Source of the DNA: an uncultured Peptococcaceae bacterium
Lineage (GTDB): Bacteria; Bacillota; Peptococcia; Peptococcales; Peptococcaceae
Length of the DNA stretch: 17,607 nucleotides
Reading direction: 5' to 3'
Assembly: GCA_934229395.1 (NCBI GenBank)
Contig: CAKQDL010000039.1
Coordinates: 1-17,607, forward strand
Part shown: positions 1 to 6,251 of the stretch, piece by piece
How positions within the stretch are numbered: position 1 is the stretch's first letter
How the letters are laid out: each line of letters opens with the position of its first letter
Notes under the pieces: model-generated
Seen by the model: the letters and a program-made list of their open reading frames with translations, nothing else
Database searches by the model: none
Told to the model about the DNA's origin: nothing
Position numbers and translations under genes: made by a program

Positions 1-35
1 CCATTCGAAAAGCACCAGCAAGCACTTGCAGCATA

Positions 36-69
36 AAGAAAAACTGCCAAAAGCAGAGTCTTTGGCAGT
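36..69 (-). terminator. Intrinsic terminator
   Basis: A perfect 9-bp stem (ACTGCCAAA at 43-51 with TTTGGCAGT at 61-69) and a 9-nt loop are followed on the minus strand by TTTTTCTTT. The plus-strand side is only A/T-rich, so minus is the better direction. It would end transcription of the short reading frame just upstream. Confidence 0.6.
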
Positions 70-127
70 ATAAAAATTTTATATTATTTCACTGTTCTAT
101 TGACGGGAAGCACACCACCTAAGACTG

Positions 128-169
128 CTAGGACAATTTTTGCTGTTTTTTGAGATTAGATGTGTTCAT
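128..169 (-). CDS. Possible short peptide gene, perhaps frameshifted
   Basis: An ATG at 167-169 has a very good ribosome binding site (AAGGAG at 176-181, 6 nt away), but the frame stops after 13 codons (MNTSNLKKQQKLS). A single -1 shift at the run of six A's (codons 7-8) opens a frame to the TAA at 84-86. That gives a 28-residue peptide with a basic N-terminus and a hydrophobic stretch (KIVLAVLGGVLPV). A terminator follows at 36-69. It has no promoter of its own that I can see and lies just after the pspC-like gene's terminator. No family is recognised. It may be a decayed gene, an indel at a homopolymer, or chance. Confidence 0.25.
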   Translation of the reverse strand: MNTSNLKKQQKLS

Positions 170-182
170 ATTTTTCTCCTTA

Positions 183-230
183 ACAAAAACCGGCGTCCCG
201 TACTTCTTGTAAAGCTTTGGAACGCCGGTT
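183..230 (-). terminator. Intrinsic terminator of the PspC-domain gene
   Basis: Arms AACCGGCGT (188-196) and ACGCCGGTT (222-230), extended by a CC/GG pair beyond one mismatch, form a strong stem. On the minus strand it is followed by TTTTTGTTA. It begins 7 nt after the stop codon at 238-240. Confidence 0.8.
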
Positions 231-237
231 TCGTGTT

Positions 238-432
238 TTACATTTGTTCTGGTTCACGTGGCATGATGATGGCGCAGATGATATAGGCGATGATGCCGCT
301 ACCGCCCATGGCGCAAAAGAGCACCCACGCTAGGCGAATGACGGTTGGATCCACGTCAAAATAATTGGCAATGCCACCGCAAACGCCATCGAGCATTTTG
401 CCTTCGCCCATTTTGTAGAGTTTCTTATTCAT
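238..432 (-). CDS. PspC-domain small membrane protein
   Basis: A 64-residue protein with a PspC domain over nearly its whole length. The conserved KMLDGVCGGIANYF block is at residues 12-25, then DPTVIRLAWVL, then one hydrophobic helix (about 33-58, LAWVLFCAMGGSGIIAYIIC) and a MPRE-type end. PspC-family proteins are small inner- or cytoplasmic-membrane proteins linked to envelope stress. In Bacillota they often stand alone, as here, and their exact role is unclear. I chose the ATG at 430-432 because AGAGGAG at 441-447 lies 8 nt upstream; an in-frame start ten codons earlier has no such site. It is a single-gene transcript with its own sigma-A promoter (486-514) and terminator (183-230). Confidence 0.85.
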   Translation of the reverse strand: MNKKLYKMGEGKMLDGVCGGIANYFDVDPTVIRLAWVLFCAMGGSGIIAYIICAIIMPREPEQM

Positions 433-485
433 CTTTTTTTCTCTCCTCGCTGGTAGATTCATCGTTAATCACTCCTGTTGCCTAT

Positions 486-514
486 ATTTTACTCCTTTTG
501 CGCACCATTATCAA
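486..514 (-). promoter_or_regulatory. Sigma-A promoter of the PspC-domain gene
   Basis: TTGATA (509-514) and TAAAAT (486-491), read on the minus strand, are separated by exactly 17 nt. Transcription would start near 479, about 47 nt before the ATG. The -10 overlaps the stop codon of the HATPase_c_4 remnant. Confidence 0.75.
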
Positions 515-596
515 ATGCGCTAACGTTGCGCGCCCCTTCCCTGTTGATGCCTTCGGGCAAACCACCCGGGGAAACGACCTCTATTCTATCTTTCAC
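489..596 (-). pseudogene. RecG-like/HATPase_c_4 regulator fragment (35 codons)
   Basis: From a GTG at 594-596 the minus strand encodes 35 residues. They open with KDRIEVVSPGGLPEGINRE and end with a TAA at 489-491. DRIE(I/V)xSPGGLPEGI is the signature of the C-terminal HATPase_c_4 region in 'ATP-dependent DNA helicase RecG-like' or AlbA_2-type transcriptional regulators, which are normally about 400-500 residues long. Nothing else of that protein is recognisable on either side, so this is most likely a deletion remnant. Oddly, an AAAGGAGG at 605-612 lies 8 nt before the GTG, so it could still be translated. It sits between the dctA-type gene's terminator and the pspC-type promoter. Confidence 0.6.
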
Positions 597-626
597 AGTC
601 TTTTCCTCCTTTGCTATTGCGCTTGC

Positions 627-696
627 TTTTACGCGTTTTGCGCGTACGTATTTTCTATTACTACACGTTTCGCACGTTTTACGCGTTTTTTGCGCG
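627..696. repeat. Direct repeat of TTTTACGCGTTTT-GCGCG
   Basis: TTTTACGCGTTTTGCGCG at 627-644 recurs at 677-696 with two extra T's, 50 bp further on. A related TTTCGCACGTTTT lies between them. The segment lies downstream of the dctA-type terminator and upstream of the HATPase_c_4 remnant. No coding is seen in it; function unknown. Confidence 0.5.
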
Positions 697-697
697 C

Positions 698-731
698 AAA
701 AAAGCCGCCTTGCGTGGTTGCGCTTGGCGGC
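698..731 (-). terminator. Intrinsic terminator of rmlD-like/dctA-like operon
   Basis: GCCGCC (704-709) pairs with GGCGGC (726-731). The stem is extended inside by GCG/CGC across a TT/TT internal loop. On the minus strand it is followed by TTTTTT (698-703). It begins 6 nt after the stop codon of the symporter gene. Confidence 0.8.
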
Positions 732-737
732 GTGTGT

Positions 738-2012
738 TTAGTCGCGGTTAAAGACCTCTTTATCGAGGGCGTTTTCTTGATAGGAAACGATGGTGGTGCA
801 GACTGCGTCACCGGTGATATTAACGGCGGTACGAATCATATCGAGAATACGGTCGATACCCATGATGAGGGCAATACCTTCTACTGGTAGACCAACGGAG
901 GAGAGTACCATGGCTAGGGTGATAAGACCTACACTTGGTACACCGGCGGTGCCGATGGAGGCTAGGGTGGCGGTAAAGACAACGGTCAACAAATCCGCTG
1001 GTTCGAGTGGCATACCGTAGGCTTGGGCAATAAAGACAACGGCCACACCCTGCATGATGGAGGTACCGTCCATGTTAACGGTGGCACCGAGAGGCACGGT
1101 GAAGGAAGAAATTTGCTTGGATACGCCCATTTTCTTGTGCAAGGTGTCAATGGACATTGGAATGGTGGCGTTGGAGGTTGCGGTGGAAAATGCAAAGCCC
1201 ATAACTGGTGCAAATTTCTTGATGAACTTCATTGGATTGAGACGGGTGAACACAAAGAGAAGAATTTGGTACACCACGAAGCATTGAATCACGAGGGCTA
1301 GGGTAACGTTGCCCATGTATTTGAGCATTGGCGCAAAGGCGGAAAAGCCCATGTTGGCGAAGGTGCGGGCAATCAGGCAAAAGACGCCAATTGGTGCCAC
1401 CTTCATGATGGTCATGGTCATTTCCATCATAATGTCGTTAAATTCGCTAAAGAAGTTGGCCACCACAGAGGTACGGCTGCCGAGCTTGGCAAGCATAATA
1501 CCTACAAAGAGGGCAAAGACAATGATTGGCAGCATATCGCCATTGGCCATGGAGCCGATTGGGTTCTTTGGAATGATGTTTAGGAGGGTGTCAACCATGC
1601 TGGTTTGTTCAACAGGCGTTGCCACCTCTGCCTTTTGGATGGCATCCATATTGAGGCCAATACCAGGGTTGATTACGTGGGCTGTGGCAAGGGCTAAGGT
1701 AACTGCAAGGGCAGTGGTAAGAAGATAGAAGCAGACGGTTTTGATACCAACCTTGCCCAGCGTTTTTGTATCGCCAATGGCCATGGCGCCACATACAAGA
1801 GAGCAAAAGACGAGTGGTACAACGAGCATTTGCATGAGGCGAATAAAGCCTTGACCAATGAAGTACAAAATCCCCTCGACAAGGATGGTATCTCTAAAAT
1901 AGCTTTCTGGCATAAGGTAGTGGATGGCCACACCGACAATGGCGCCAATGGCTAGAGCAATAAAAATCTGTGTAGATAGACCTATTTTTTTCTTTTCTTG
2001 GGTTTTGGCCAT
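738..2012 (-). CDS. Dicarboxylate/amino acid:cation symporter (DAACS/SDF family)
   Basis: A 424-residue polytopic membrane protein of the DAACS (GltP/DctA/SstT) family, which takes up glutamate, aspartate, serine/threonine or C4-dicarboxylates with Na+ or H+. Family landmarks are all present: the serine/threonine-rich hairpin tip STATSNATIP (276-285), NMDGT in TM7 (313-317), GTAGVPS at hairpin 2 (354-360), and DRILDMIRTAVNITGD in TM8 (387-402). The arginine of DMIRT suggests an acidic substrate by analogy with characterised members; this is inference. Length is normal. The ATG at 2010-2012 overlaps the TAA of the upstream gene by one base (TAATG) and has GGAGG at 2022-2026, so translation is coupled to the rmlD-like gene. 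The terminator at 698-731 closes the operon. Confidence 0.92.
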   Translation of the reverse strand: MAKTQEKKKIGLSTQIFIALAIGAIVGVAIHYLMPESYFRDTILVEGILYFIGQGFIRLMQMLVVPLVFCSLVCGAMAIGDTKTLGKVGIKTVCFYLLTTALAVTLALATAHVINPGIGLNMDAIQKAEVATPVEQTSMVDTLLNIIPKNPIGSMANGDMLPIIVFALFVGIMLAKLGSRTSVVANFFSEFNDIMMEMTMTIMKVAPIGVFCLIARTFANMGFSAFAPMLKYMGNVTLALVIQCFVVYQILLFVFTRLNPMKFIKKFAPVMGFAFSTATSNATIPMSIDTLHKKMGVSKQISSFTVPLGATVNMDGTSIMQGVAVVFIAQAYGMPLEPADLLTVVFTATLASIGTAGVPSVGLITLAMVLSSVGLPVEGIALIMGIDRILDMIRTAVNITGDAVCTTIVSYQENALDKEVFNRD

Positions 2013-2869
2013 TATTCTCTTCCTCCTGTTTCGTGGATGTATTCCTTAAGCGCAGCCTTCCATTCCTTTGGCTCTTCAATGCCTGTAAGACGAAGCATCA
2101 TGGTATCGAGCACGGAATAGGTGCTTGGCACACCGTTGGCTTCACCAATTGGCACAAGCTCTACACGGTCTAGGAGGCCAGTGTATTCCAAAATGGTTTT
2201 GGCAAATTCGTAACGGCTACAGCTACCCTTGTTGACCACATGATAAAGACCGCAGGCGTCGTTTTCGATGAAGTAGTAAATCATCTTGGCGAGATCGTTG
2301 GCGCAGGTTGGGGATGCAATTTGGTTGTCTGGGATGGCGAGGGTGCCTTGGCCTTCTGCACGGCAGAGAATATCGCTTACAAAGTCTTCGCCAATGCCAT
2401 AAATCCAGGAGCTTCTGATAATAACGAAGCGGTTGGTGTGCTGAGCAAGGATGCGTTCACCGGCTTCCTTGGAACGGCCATAGGCGGTTTGTGGCTGTGG
2501 TCTGTCGAATTCGTTGTAAGGGCGGTCGGCTTTTTTTGCAAAAACGTCATCGGTAGAAATGATAATCACCTTTGCATGCACCTCGTCGGCTGCAATGGCC
2601 ACGTTGCGCACGCCAATGGCATTGACGCGGAAGGCTTCGTCGAGGTTGGCTTCGCATTCGTTTACATCGGTAAAGCCGGCGCAGTTGATGATCACGTCTG
2701 GGCGGTTGAGGCGCACAAAGCCCATCACCTCGTCCATGTTGGTGATGTCCACTTCCTTGCGGTCGGTTGGGATGATGTAATCCTCGTAGCCGCTCGGCTG
2801 CTCTTGTAAGAGATCGATAAGCGCAGAGCCTACATGCCCCTCGGCCCCTGTAATCCAAATTCTTTTCAT
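2012..2869 (-). CDS. RmlD-like sugar-nucleotide reductase (dTDP-4-dehydrorhamnose reductase family)
   Basis: A 285-residue extended short-chain dehydrogenase. The N-terminal Rossmann motif is GAEGHVG (8-14), followed by the RmlD-like DVIINCAGFTDVNECE (58-73). STDDVF (105-110) and the catalytic pair Y130 and K134 in YGRSK come next, then SSWIYG (153-158). RmlD makes dTDP-L-rhamnose from the 4-keto sugar using NAD(P)H. No rmlA, rmlB or rmlC is nearby, so the substrate is uncertain and it may be a general NAD(P)-dependent sugar-nucleotide enzyme. The ATG at 2867-2869 has AGGAGA at 2876-2881. It is the first gene of a two-gene operon with a transporter, an odd partner for a rhamnose enzyme. Confidence 0.82.
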   Translation of the reverse strand: MKRIWITGAEGHVGSALIDLLQEQPSGYEDYIIPTDRKEVDITNMDEVMGFVRLNRPDVIINCAGFTDVNECEANLDEAFRVNAIGVRNVAIAADEVHAKVIIISTDDVFAKKADRPYNEFDRPQPQTAYGRSKEAGERILAQHTNRFVIIRSSWIYGIGEDFVSDILCRAEGQGTLAIPDNQIASPTCANDLAKMIYYFIENDACGLYHVVNKGSCSRYEFAKTILEYTGLLDRVELVPIGEANGVPSTYSVLDTMMLRLTGIEEPKEWKAALKEYIHETGGRE

Positions 2870-2924
2870 GAGTTTCTCCTTTTATATGCACAAATTCCTG
2901 TAAAGCGTCAAAAAGTTACATTTC

Positions 2925-2933
2925 ATTATACCA
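2925..2933 (-). promoter_or_regulatory. Extended -10 promoter P1 of rmlD-like operon
   Basis: The minus strand reads TGGTATAAT here, a perfect -10 with the TGn extension. No good -35 is visible 16-18 nt upstream. It would start a transcript with a leader of about 50 nt before the ATG at 2869. Confidence 0.6.
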
Positions 2934-3058
2934 CGAGGGTGGCTGTTACGCTTTATTTTTTTGCTTATAGCTGTATTTTTTTTCATATTTTTGCATTTTA
3001 ATGCACACTAATATGTATATGACGCGTTTCTAAATATTTTTTGTGCATAAAAATATGA

Positions 3059-3137
3059 GGCAGTTGGGAAACAGCGATTTTTAAAAATACGTATATGCAA
3101 TAGAATAAGCCTTCCACCTTTCATAGGGTGGAAGGCT
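3059..3137. repeat. Element B, left arm with collapsed hairpin core
   Basis: Positions 3059-3118 match 12262-12321 with only two visible differences, starting in the terminal repeat (GGCAGTTGGGAAACAG) and ending in the CCTTCCACC core. After that the copy closes as a short hairpin (AGCCTTCCACC at 3108-3118 with GGTGGAAGGCT at 3127-3137) and the right arm is missing. It is a truncated member of the family whose full copy lies at 12261-12454. Confidence 0.8.
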
Positions 3138-3229
3138 CAGACTGTCGATAAAGGTATATTTTCAGCATAGGCGTGTATGCATTCGTGAAGCCTTCCCCCT
3201 TGAAGGGGTAAGGTGGGTTTTCTGGAGCA
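3138..3229 (+). repeat. Element A copy 1, left 92 bp only
   Basis: Starts with CAGACTGTCGATAAAGG directly at the base of the hairpin at 3108-3137. It follows the left third of the copy at 16284 almost base for base, through TTTTCAGCATAGGCG, TGTATGCATTCGTGAAGCC and GGTTTTCTGGAGCA. It then stops abruptly at 3229. The rest of the element, with any downstream hairpin duplicate, is absent, presumably by deletion. Confidence 0.8.
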
Positions 3230-3238
3230 TTTGGAGTC

Positions 3239-3247
3239 ATTATACCA
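3239..3247 (-). promoter_or_regulatory. Second extended -10 promoter (P2) reading toward rmlD-like gene
   Basis: The minus strand again reads GTGGTATAATGA, matching 11 of 12 bases or more of P1 around its -10. It lies just after the gtr operon terminator. A transcript from here would cross the element A and B debris before reaching the rmlD-like gene. The -35 region is weak, so confidence is moderate. Confidence 0.45.
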
Positions 3248-3284
3248 CAGCGAGCATACCTCAAACGCTCCTTTATCTTTGTTT

Positions 3285-3327
3285 AAATAAAAAAGTCAGC
3301 TAGAAACGCTAATCATTTCTAGCTGAC
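3285..3327 (-). terminator. Intrinsic terminator of the MATE-gtr operon
   Basis: A perfect 12-bp stem, GTCAGCTAGAAA (3295-3306) with TTTCTAGCTGAC (3316-3327), has a 9-nt loop. On the minus strand it is followed by TTTTTTATTT. It starts 8 nt beyond the stop codon at 3336-3338. Confidence 0.93.
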
Positions 3328-3335
3328 GCTTTGTT

Positions 3336-4922
3336 CTAATTAATTTTCACCACCATAGTGCCATCGATAATCTTGATGGAGCCGGCCAGTGGATAGCGCG
3401 GCATTTCTATCACCTCTGTCATTTTGACGAGCTTTTTGTTGAGGGCGCTGTTTTCCAAATAAATTGGGTTGGCCATGCCGCAGTAGCGATTGAGGAAGGC
3501 ATCGTAGGTGTAGTTGGTGCGCATATCGTTTGGCGTTACGGCGCCTTGGATGAAGATGGTTTCTAGCTCCTTGGTGCCTGTGAGCTCTGCGCTGTCGGTG
3601 CGCTGGCCAATGAGGGCCACGGGCATACCTACGTAGTAGCCTTCGGTGTTTTCCACGGCTGCAATGAGGCGGTTGGAATAGGCGTAGATTTGGTCAAAGG
3701 TGAGCTCCATTTTGAGATAGGCCTTGTTGTCGGCCACCATATAGGAAAAGCTTGTGACCATCATGCAAAGCATCAAAAACCATGCCAAGGCCACCTGCAC
3801 GCTACCCAAAAAATCTGAGGCTTCGCCAATATGGTCGCAGGCGTAGCTCGCAAGAGCCACCGGCAACACAAGCACAAAGACCACGCCATAGAGCATGAGC
3901 TGGTGGATGCTGTCGGAGCCTGATATCATCACATGGATGGTGTCGGCCGCCAAGGGATAGAGTGCCACAAGCACCAAGACCAAAAGGGTGGCGCCAACGC
4001 CGAGCTTGCGTTCATAAAGCACCAAAAAGAGCAAAATAAGACTGCACGCAAGGGCCACAATCAAAAGATACGGCACAATCTCAAAATAAATGCCGTTTTC
4101 GTAGAAGCTGCCTTTGCCAACGAGGAAATATTTTTCATACTCGGTGTAGCATTTTGCAATGATGGCTGGCAGCTCGCTCATGTTGAGCTGGCCCATGGAG
4201 GAAATGCCCATGTAATCTGAAAGGCCTGTTTCACGCGTGGTCACACGCACAATGGCCATATAGCTACCCATGGCCAAAAGAAGCACAGCCACCATGCGCA
4301 CACCTTTGAGCACGAGCTTGCCTAAGGTGTATTTTTTATCGAGCACATCAAAAATAAGAGCGCCCACCATCATCACGATGGCCACTGGGTAGTAGCTTTG
4401 ATAAATACCTAGGGAAAGACAAATAAAGAGGATGCCAAAAGGAATGCCCATAAGGGGATAACGCGCTGTGAGATAGGCGCCTAGGGCTGCTAAAAAGAGG
4501 GCAAAGAAATAGCCATCGGCGGTAAACATATAGGTGTAGGTGGCGGCCACCGTTGGAAAACTCACCAAAAGGGCCGAGGTAAGAATCACGCCCATTGGGC
4601 GCTTGATGCGAAAAGCGCTCACCACAAGGCAGGCAGTGAGGCTCAAAAAGAGCAGGCCCAAAACGCCATTGAGCCAAGGCAGGCTAAAATCGCCGCTCAA
4701 ACTTAAAACTGTTGGCAAAAGCCAGCGACCCGATGGCGTGCCATAATCGGCATTAAACAAATAAAGGGCATCGTCGTGGTTGGGGAGCTTGTTGGTAAAC
4801 ATAAACAGATGGGTCACAAGTCCTAGCACAAAGGCCGATGCAAAAGCCAGCTTGATGTGGCGTGGTACGCGCTTCCAAAAGCGCTCTAGGGCTTGATCGG
4901 GCATGAGTAATCCGTTATCCAT
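3336..4922 (-). CDS. GtrII-type polytopic glucosyltransferase (Glucos_trans_II)
   Basis: A 528-residue membrane protein with roughly ten hydrophobic helices. It has the features of the Glucos_trans_II family: an acidic pair NHDD in the first outside loop (48-51), GRWLLP (65-70), and LGIYQSYYP (171-179). GtrII of Shigella phages transfers glucose from undecaprenyl-phosphate-glucose to O-antigen on the outer face of the cytoplasmic membrane. Here it is the third member of a gtrA-gtrB-gtrII set, so it probably decorates a surface polymer whose identity cannot be read from this window. The ATG at 4920-4922 lies 8 nt inside the end of gtrB and has AGGAGG at 4929-4934. It is the last gene of the operon. 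Confidence 0.85.
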   Translation of the reverse strand: MDNGLLMPDQALERFWKRVPRHIKLAFASAFVLGLVTHLFMFTNKLPNHDDALYLFNADYGTPSGRWLLPTVLSLSGDFSLPWLNGVLGLLFLSLTACLVVSAFRIKRPMGVILTSALLVSFPTVAATYTYMFTADGYFFALFLAALGAYLTARYPLMGIPFGILFICLSLGIYQSYYPVAIVMMVGALIFDVLDKKYTLGKLVLKGVRMVAVLLLAMGSYMAIVRVTTRETGLSDYMGISSMGQLNMSELPAIIAKCYTEYEKYFLVGKGSFYENGIYFEIVPYLLIVALACSLILLFLVLYERKLGVGATLLVLVLVALYPLAADTIHVMISGSDSIHQLMLYGVVFVLVLPVALASYACDHIGEASDFLGSVQVALAWFLMLCMMVTSFSYMVADNKAYLKMELTFDQIYAYSNRLIAAVENTEGYYVGMPVALIGQRTDSAELTGTKELETIFIQGAVTPNDMRTNYTYDAFLNRYCGMANPIYLENSALNKKLVKMTEVIEMPRYPLAGSIKIIDGTMVVKIN

Positions 4923-5844
4923 CTTTTTCCTCCTCTCTTAGGGTGCGGGACACGATATAACGCGGACGTTTTTTTATTTCATCGTAAATTTTGGCTATAT
5001 AATAGCCCACCACGCCCATACCAATGAGCTGCATAGAGCCTATGATGAGTAAAAGCAGGATGACGGTGGTAAAGCCGCCAATGGCGTGGCCAATAAACCA
5101 ATGATAAAGGGTTTGCGCGCCCAAAACAATGGCGAAAAGTAGAAAAATCAAACCTACAAAAAGCACCGCATAGAGGGGTGCTGCTGTGTAGGAGGTGATG
5201 TTGCTCATGGCGTAGCGCATAAGGCTCCAAGTGGAAAATTTGGAACTTCCTTCCTGCCTTTCTTCTACGTCGAAGGTGACCTCGGCGCTTTTGAAGCCGC
5301 TCCATTCCACAAGGGCGCGGAAAAAGGTGCGGCGCTCAGGTAGGCTTAGGAGGGTAGCGACCACGCGCCTGTCCATGAGTTTAAAATCTGAGGAGCGCGT
5401 CATATCCATGCCAATGGCGCGGCTCATGATGCGGTAAAAGCCCCTCGCGGCTGCATGGTGCGCAGCGCTTTCATCGCCACGGGTGCTCTTGACGCCATTG
5501 ACCACCTCATAGCCTTCCTGCCAAAGGGCGTACATTTCTGCAAGCTTTTCGGGCGGATGCTGCAAATCGCAGTCAATAACGGCCACGCAATCGCCGCGCG
5601 CTTCTTCGAGGCCGGCAAAAATGGCCGCCTCCTTGCCAAAATTACGCGAAAAGCACACGCCGCGTACCCTAGGGTTTGCTGCGTGTGCCCGGTTGATATT
5701 TTTCCATGTATCGTCACGAGAGCCATCATCCACAAAGATGAGCTCGTGGTCTATGCTTGCTTGGGTGAGAATCTCTGTCAGACGCGCTGCTGCGAGGGCT
5801 ATATTCTTTGCTTCATTATATGCAGGAACAACAACCGACAGCAT
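4915..5844 (-). CDS. GtrB/CsbB-type undecaprenyl-phosphate glycosyltransferase
   Basis: A family 2 glycosyltransferase of 309 residues that would load a sugar (typically glucose or GlcNAc) onto undecaprenyl phosphate at the inner membrane face. Visible features are VVPAYNE (4-10), VDDGSRDDTW (38-47), the metal-binding DCD in VIDCDLQHPPE (89-99), the SSDFKLMDRRVV block (151-162), ERRTFFRALVEWSGF (170-184), and two C-terminal membrane helices (about 223-247 and 257-283). This matches GtrB and B. subtilis CsbB in length and order. The start is a choice: ATG at 5842-5844 with AGAGGTGG just upstream, or a GTG three codons earlier (5851-5853). The gene follows gtrA with almost no gap and overlaps the next gene. 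Confidence 0.9.
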   Translation of the reverse strand: MLSVVVPAYNEAKNIALAAARLTEILTQASIDHELIFVDDGSRDDTWKNINRAHAANPRVRGVCFSRNFGKEAAIFAGLEEARGDCVAVIDCDLQHPPEKLAEMYALWQEGYEVVNGVKSTRGDESAAHHAAARGFYRIMSRAIGMDMTRSSDFKLMDRRVVATLLSLPERRTFFRALVEWSGFKSAEVTFDVEERQEGSSKFSTWSLMRYAMSNITSYTAAPLYAVLFVGLIFLLFAIVLGAQTLYHWFIGHAIGGFTTVILLLLIIGSMQLIGMGVVGYYIAKIYDEIKKRPRYIVSRTLREEEKDG

Positions 5845-5855
5845 TTCATCCACCT

Positions 5856-6251
5856 CTACCTTCTTTTATAAACAAGCAGTCCTGTTAGGTAGTTTACCAC
5901 AACCACCACAACAGCCGCAAGGAGCTTGGCGAGGATTTTGCCTGCGCCTAGGCATTCCACCATCACAAAGAGCATGACGGTTTCTAGCCCTAGAGAAAAG
6001 AGGCGGCTCAGGGCAAAGGCGGCTGCTTCTTTGAGCCCACGGCGCGAGGTGGAGCGGTAGACCCAGGCACCATTGGCAAAATAGGAGAAGGTCACGGCCA
6101 AAATCCACGCCACTACGTTGGCAAAGGCATAATGGGCGCCCATATAGACGAAGGCAAAATAGGCCACATAATTGATGAGAGTGGTCCCCACGCCAACCAC
6201 AAGATAGCGCCATTGCTCGCTGTAGCGTTTTAAAAGCGCTCTTATATCCAT
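5856..6251 (-). CDS. GtrA/GtcA-family flippase-like membrane protein
   Basis: A 131-residue protein with four hydrophobic helices and the GtrA family opening RYLVVGVGTTLINYVAYF (16-33), followed by FANVVAWILAVTFSYFANGAWVY. GtrA proteins are thought to flip undecaprenyl-phosphate-sugar made by GtrB to the outer membrane face. The Gram-positive counterpart GtcA works with CsbB-type enzymes in polymer glycosylation. I chose the ATG at 6249-6251, with AGGAGG at 6259-6264 seven nt away, over the GTG one codon upstream. The start shares one base with the stop of the MATE gene (TGATG), indicating translational coupling. Confidence 0.9.
   Translation of the reverse strand: MDIRALLKRYSEQWRYLVVGVGTTLINYVAYFAFVYMGAHYAFANVVAWILAVTFSYFANGAWVYRSTSRRGLKEAAAFALSRLFSLGLETVMLFVMVECLGAGKILAKLLAAVVVVVVNYLTGLLVYKRR

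Noticed and set aside
128..169. A classical slippery heptamer for programmed -1 frameshifting
   Set aside because: The reading-frame phase of AAAAAAC does not fit X-XXY-YYZ, and no downstream stimulatory structure stands out, so a mutation or sequencing indel is as likely.
345..890. A 181-codon plus-strand frame near the left end
   Set aside because: It crosses the PspC gene, its promoter and two terminators antisense, and has no ribosome binding site or recognisable motif.
2240..2809. A 189-codon plus-strand frame
   Set aside because: Antisense to the well-supported rmlD-like gene; no family features.
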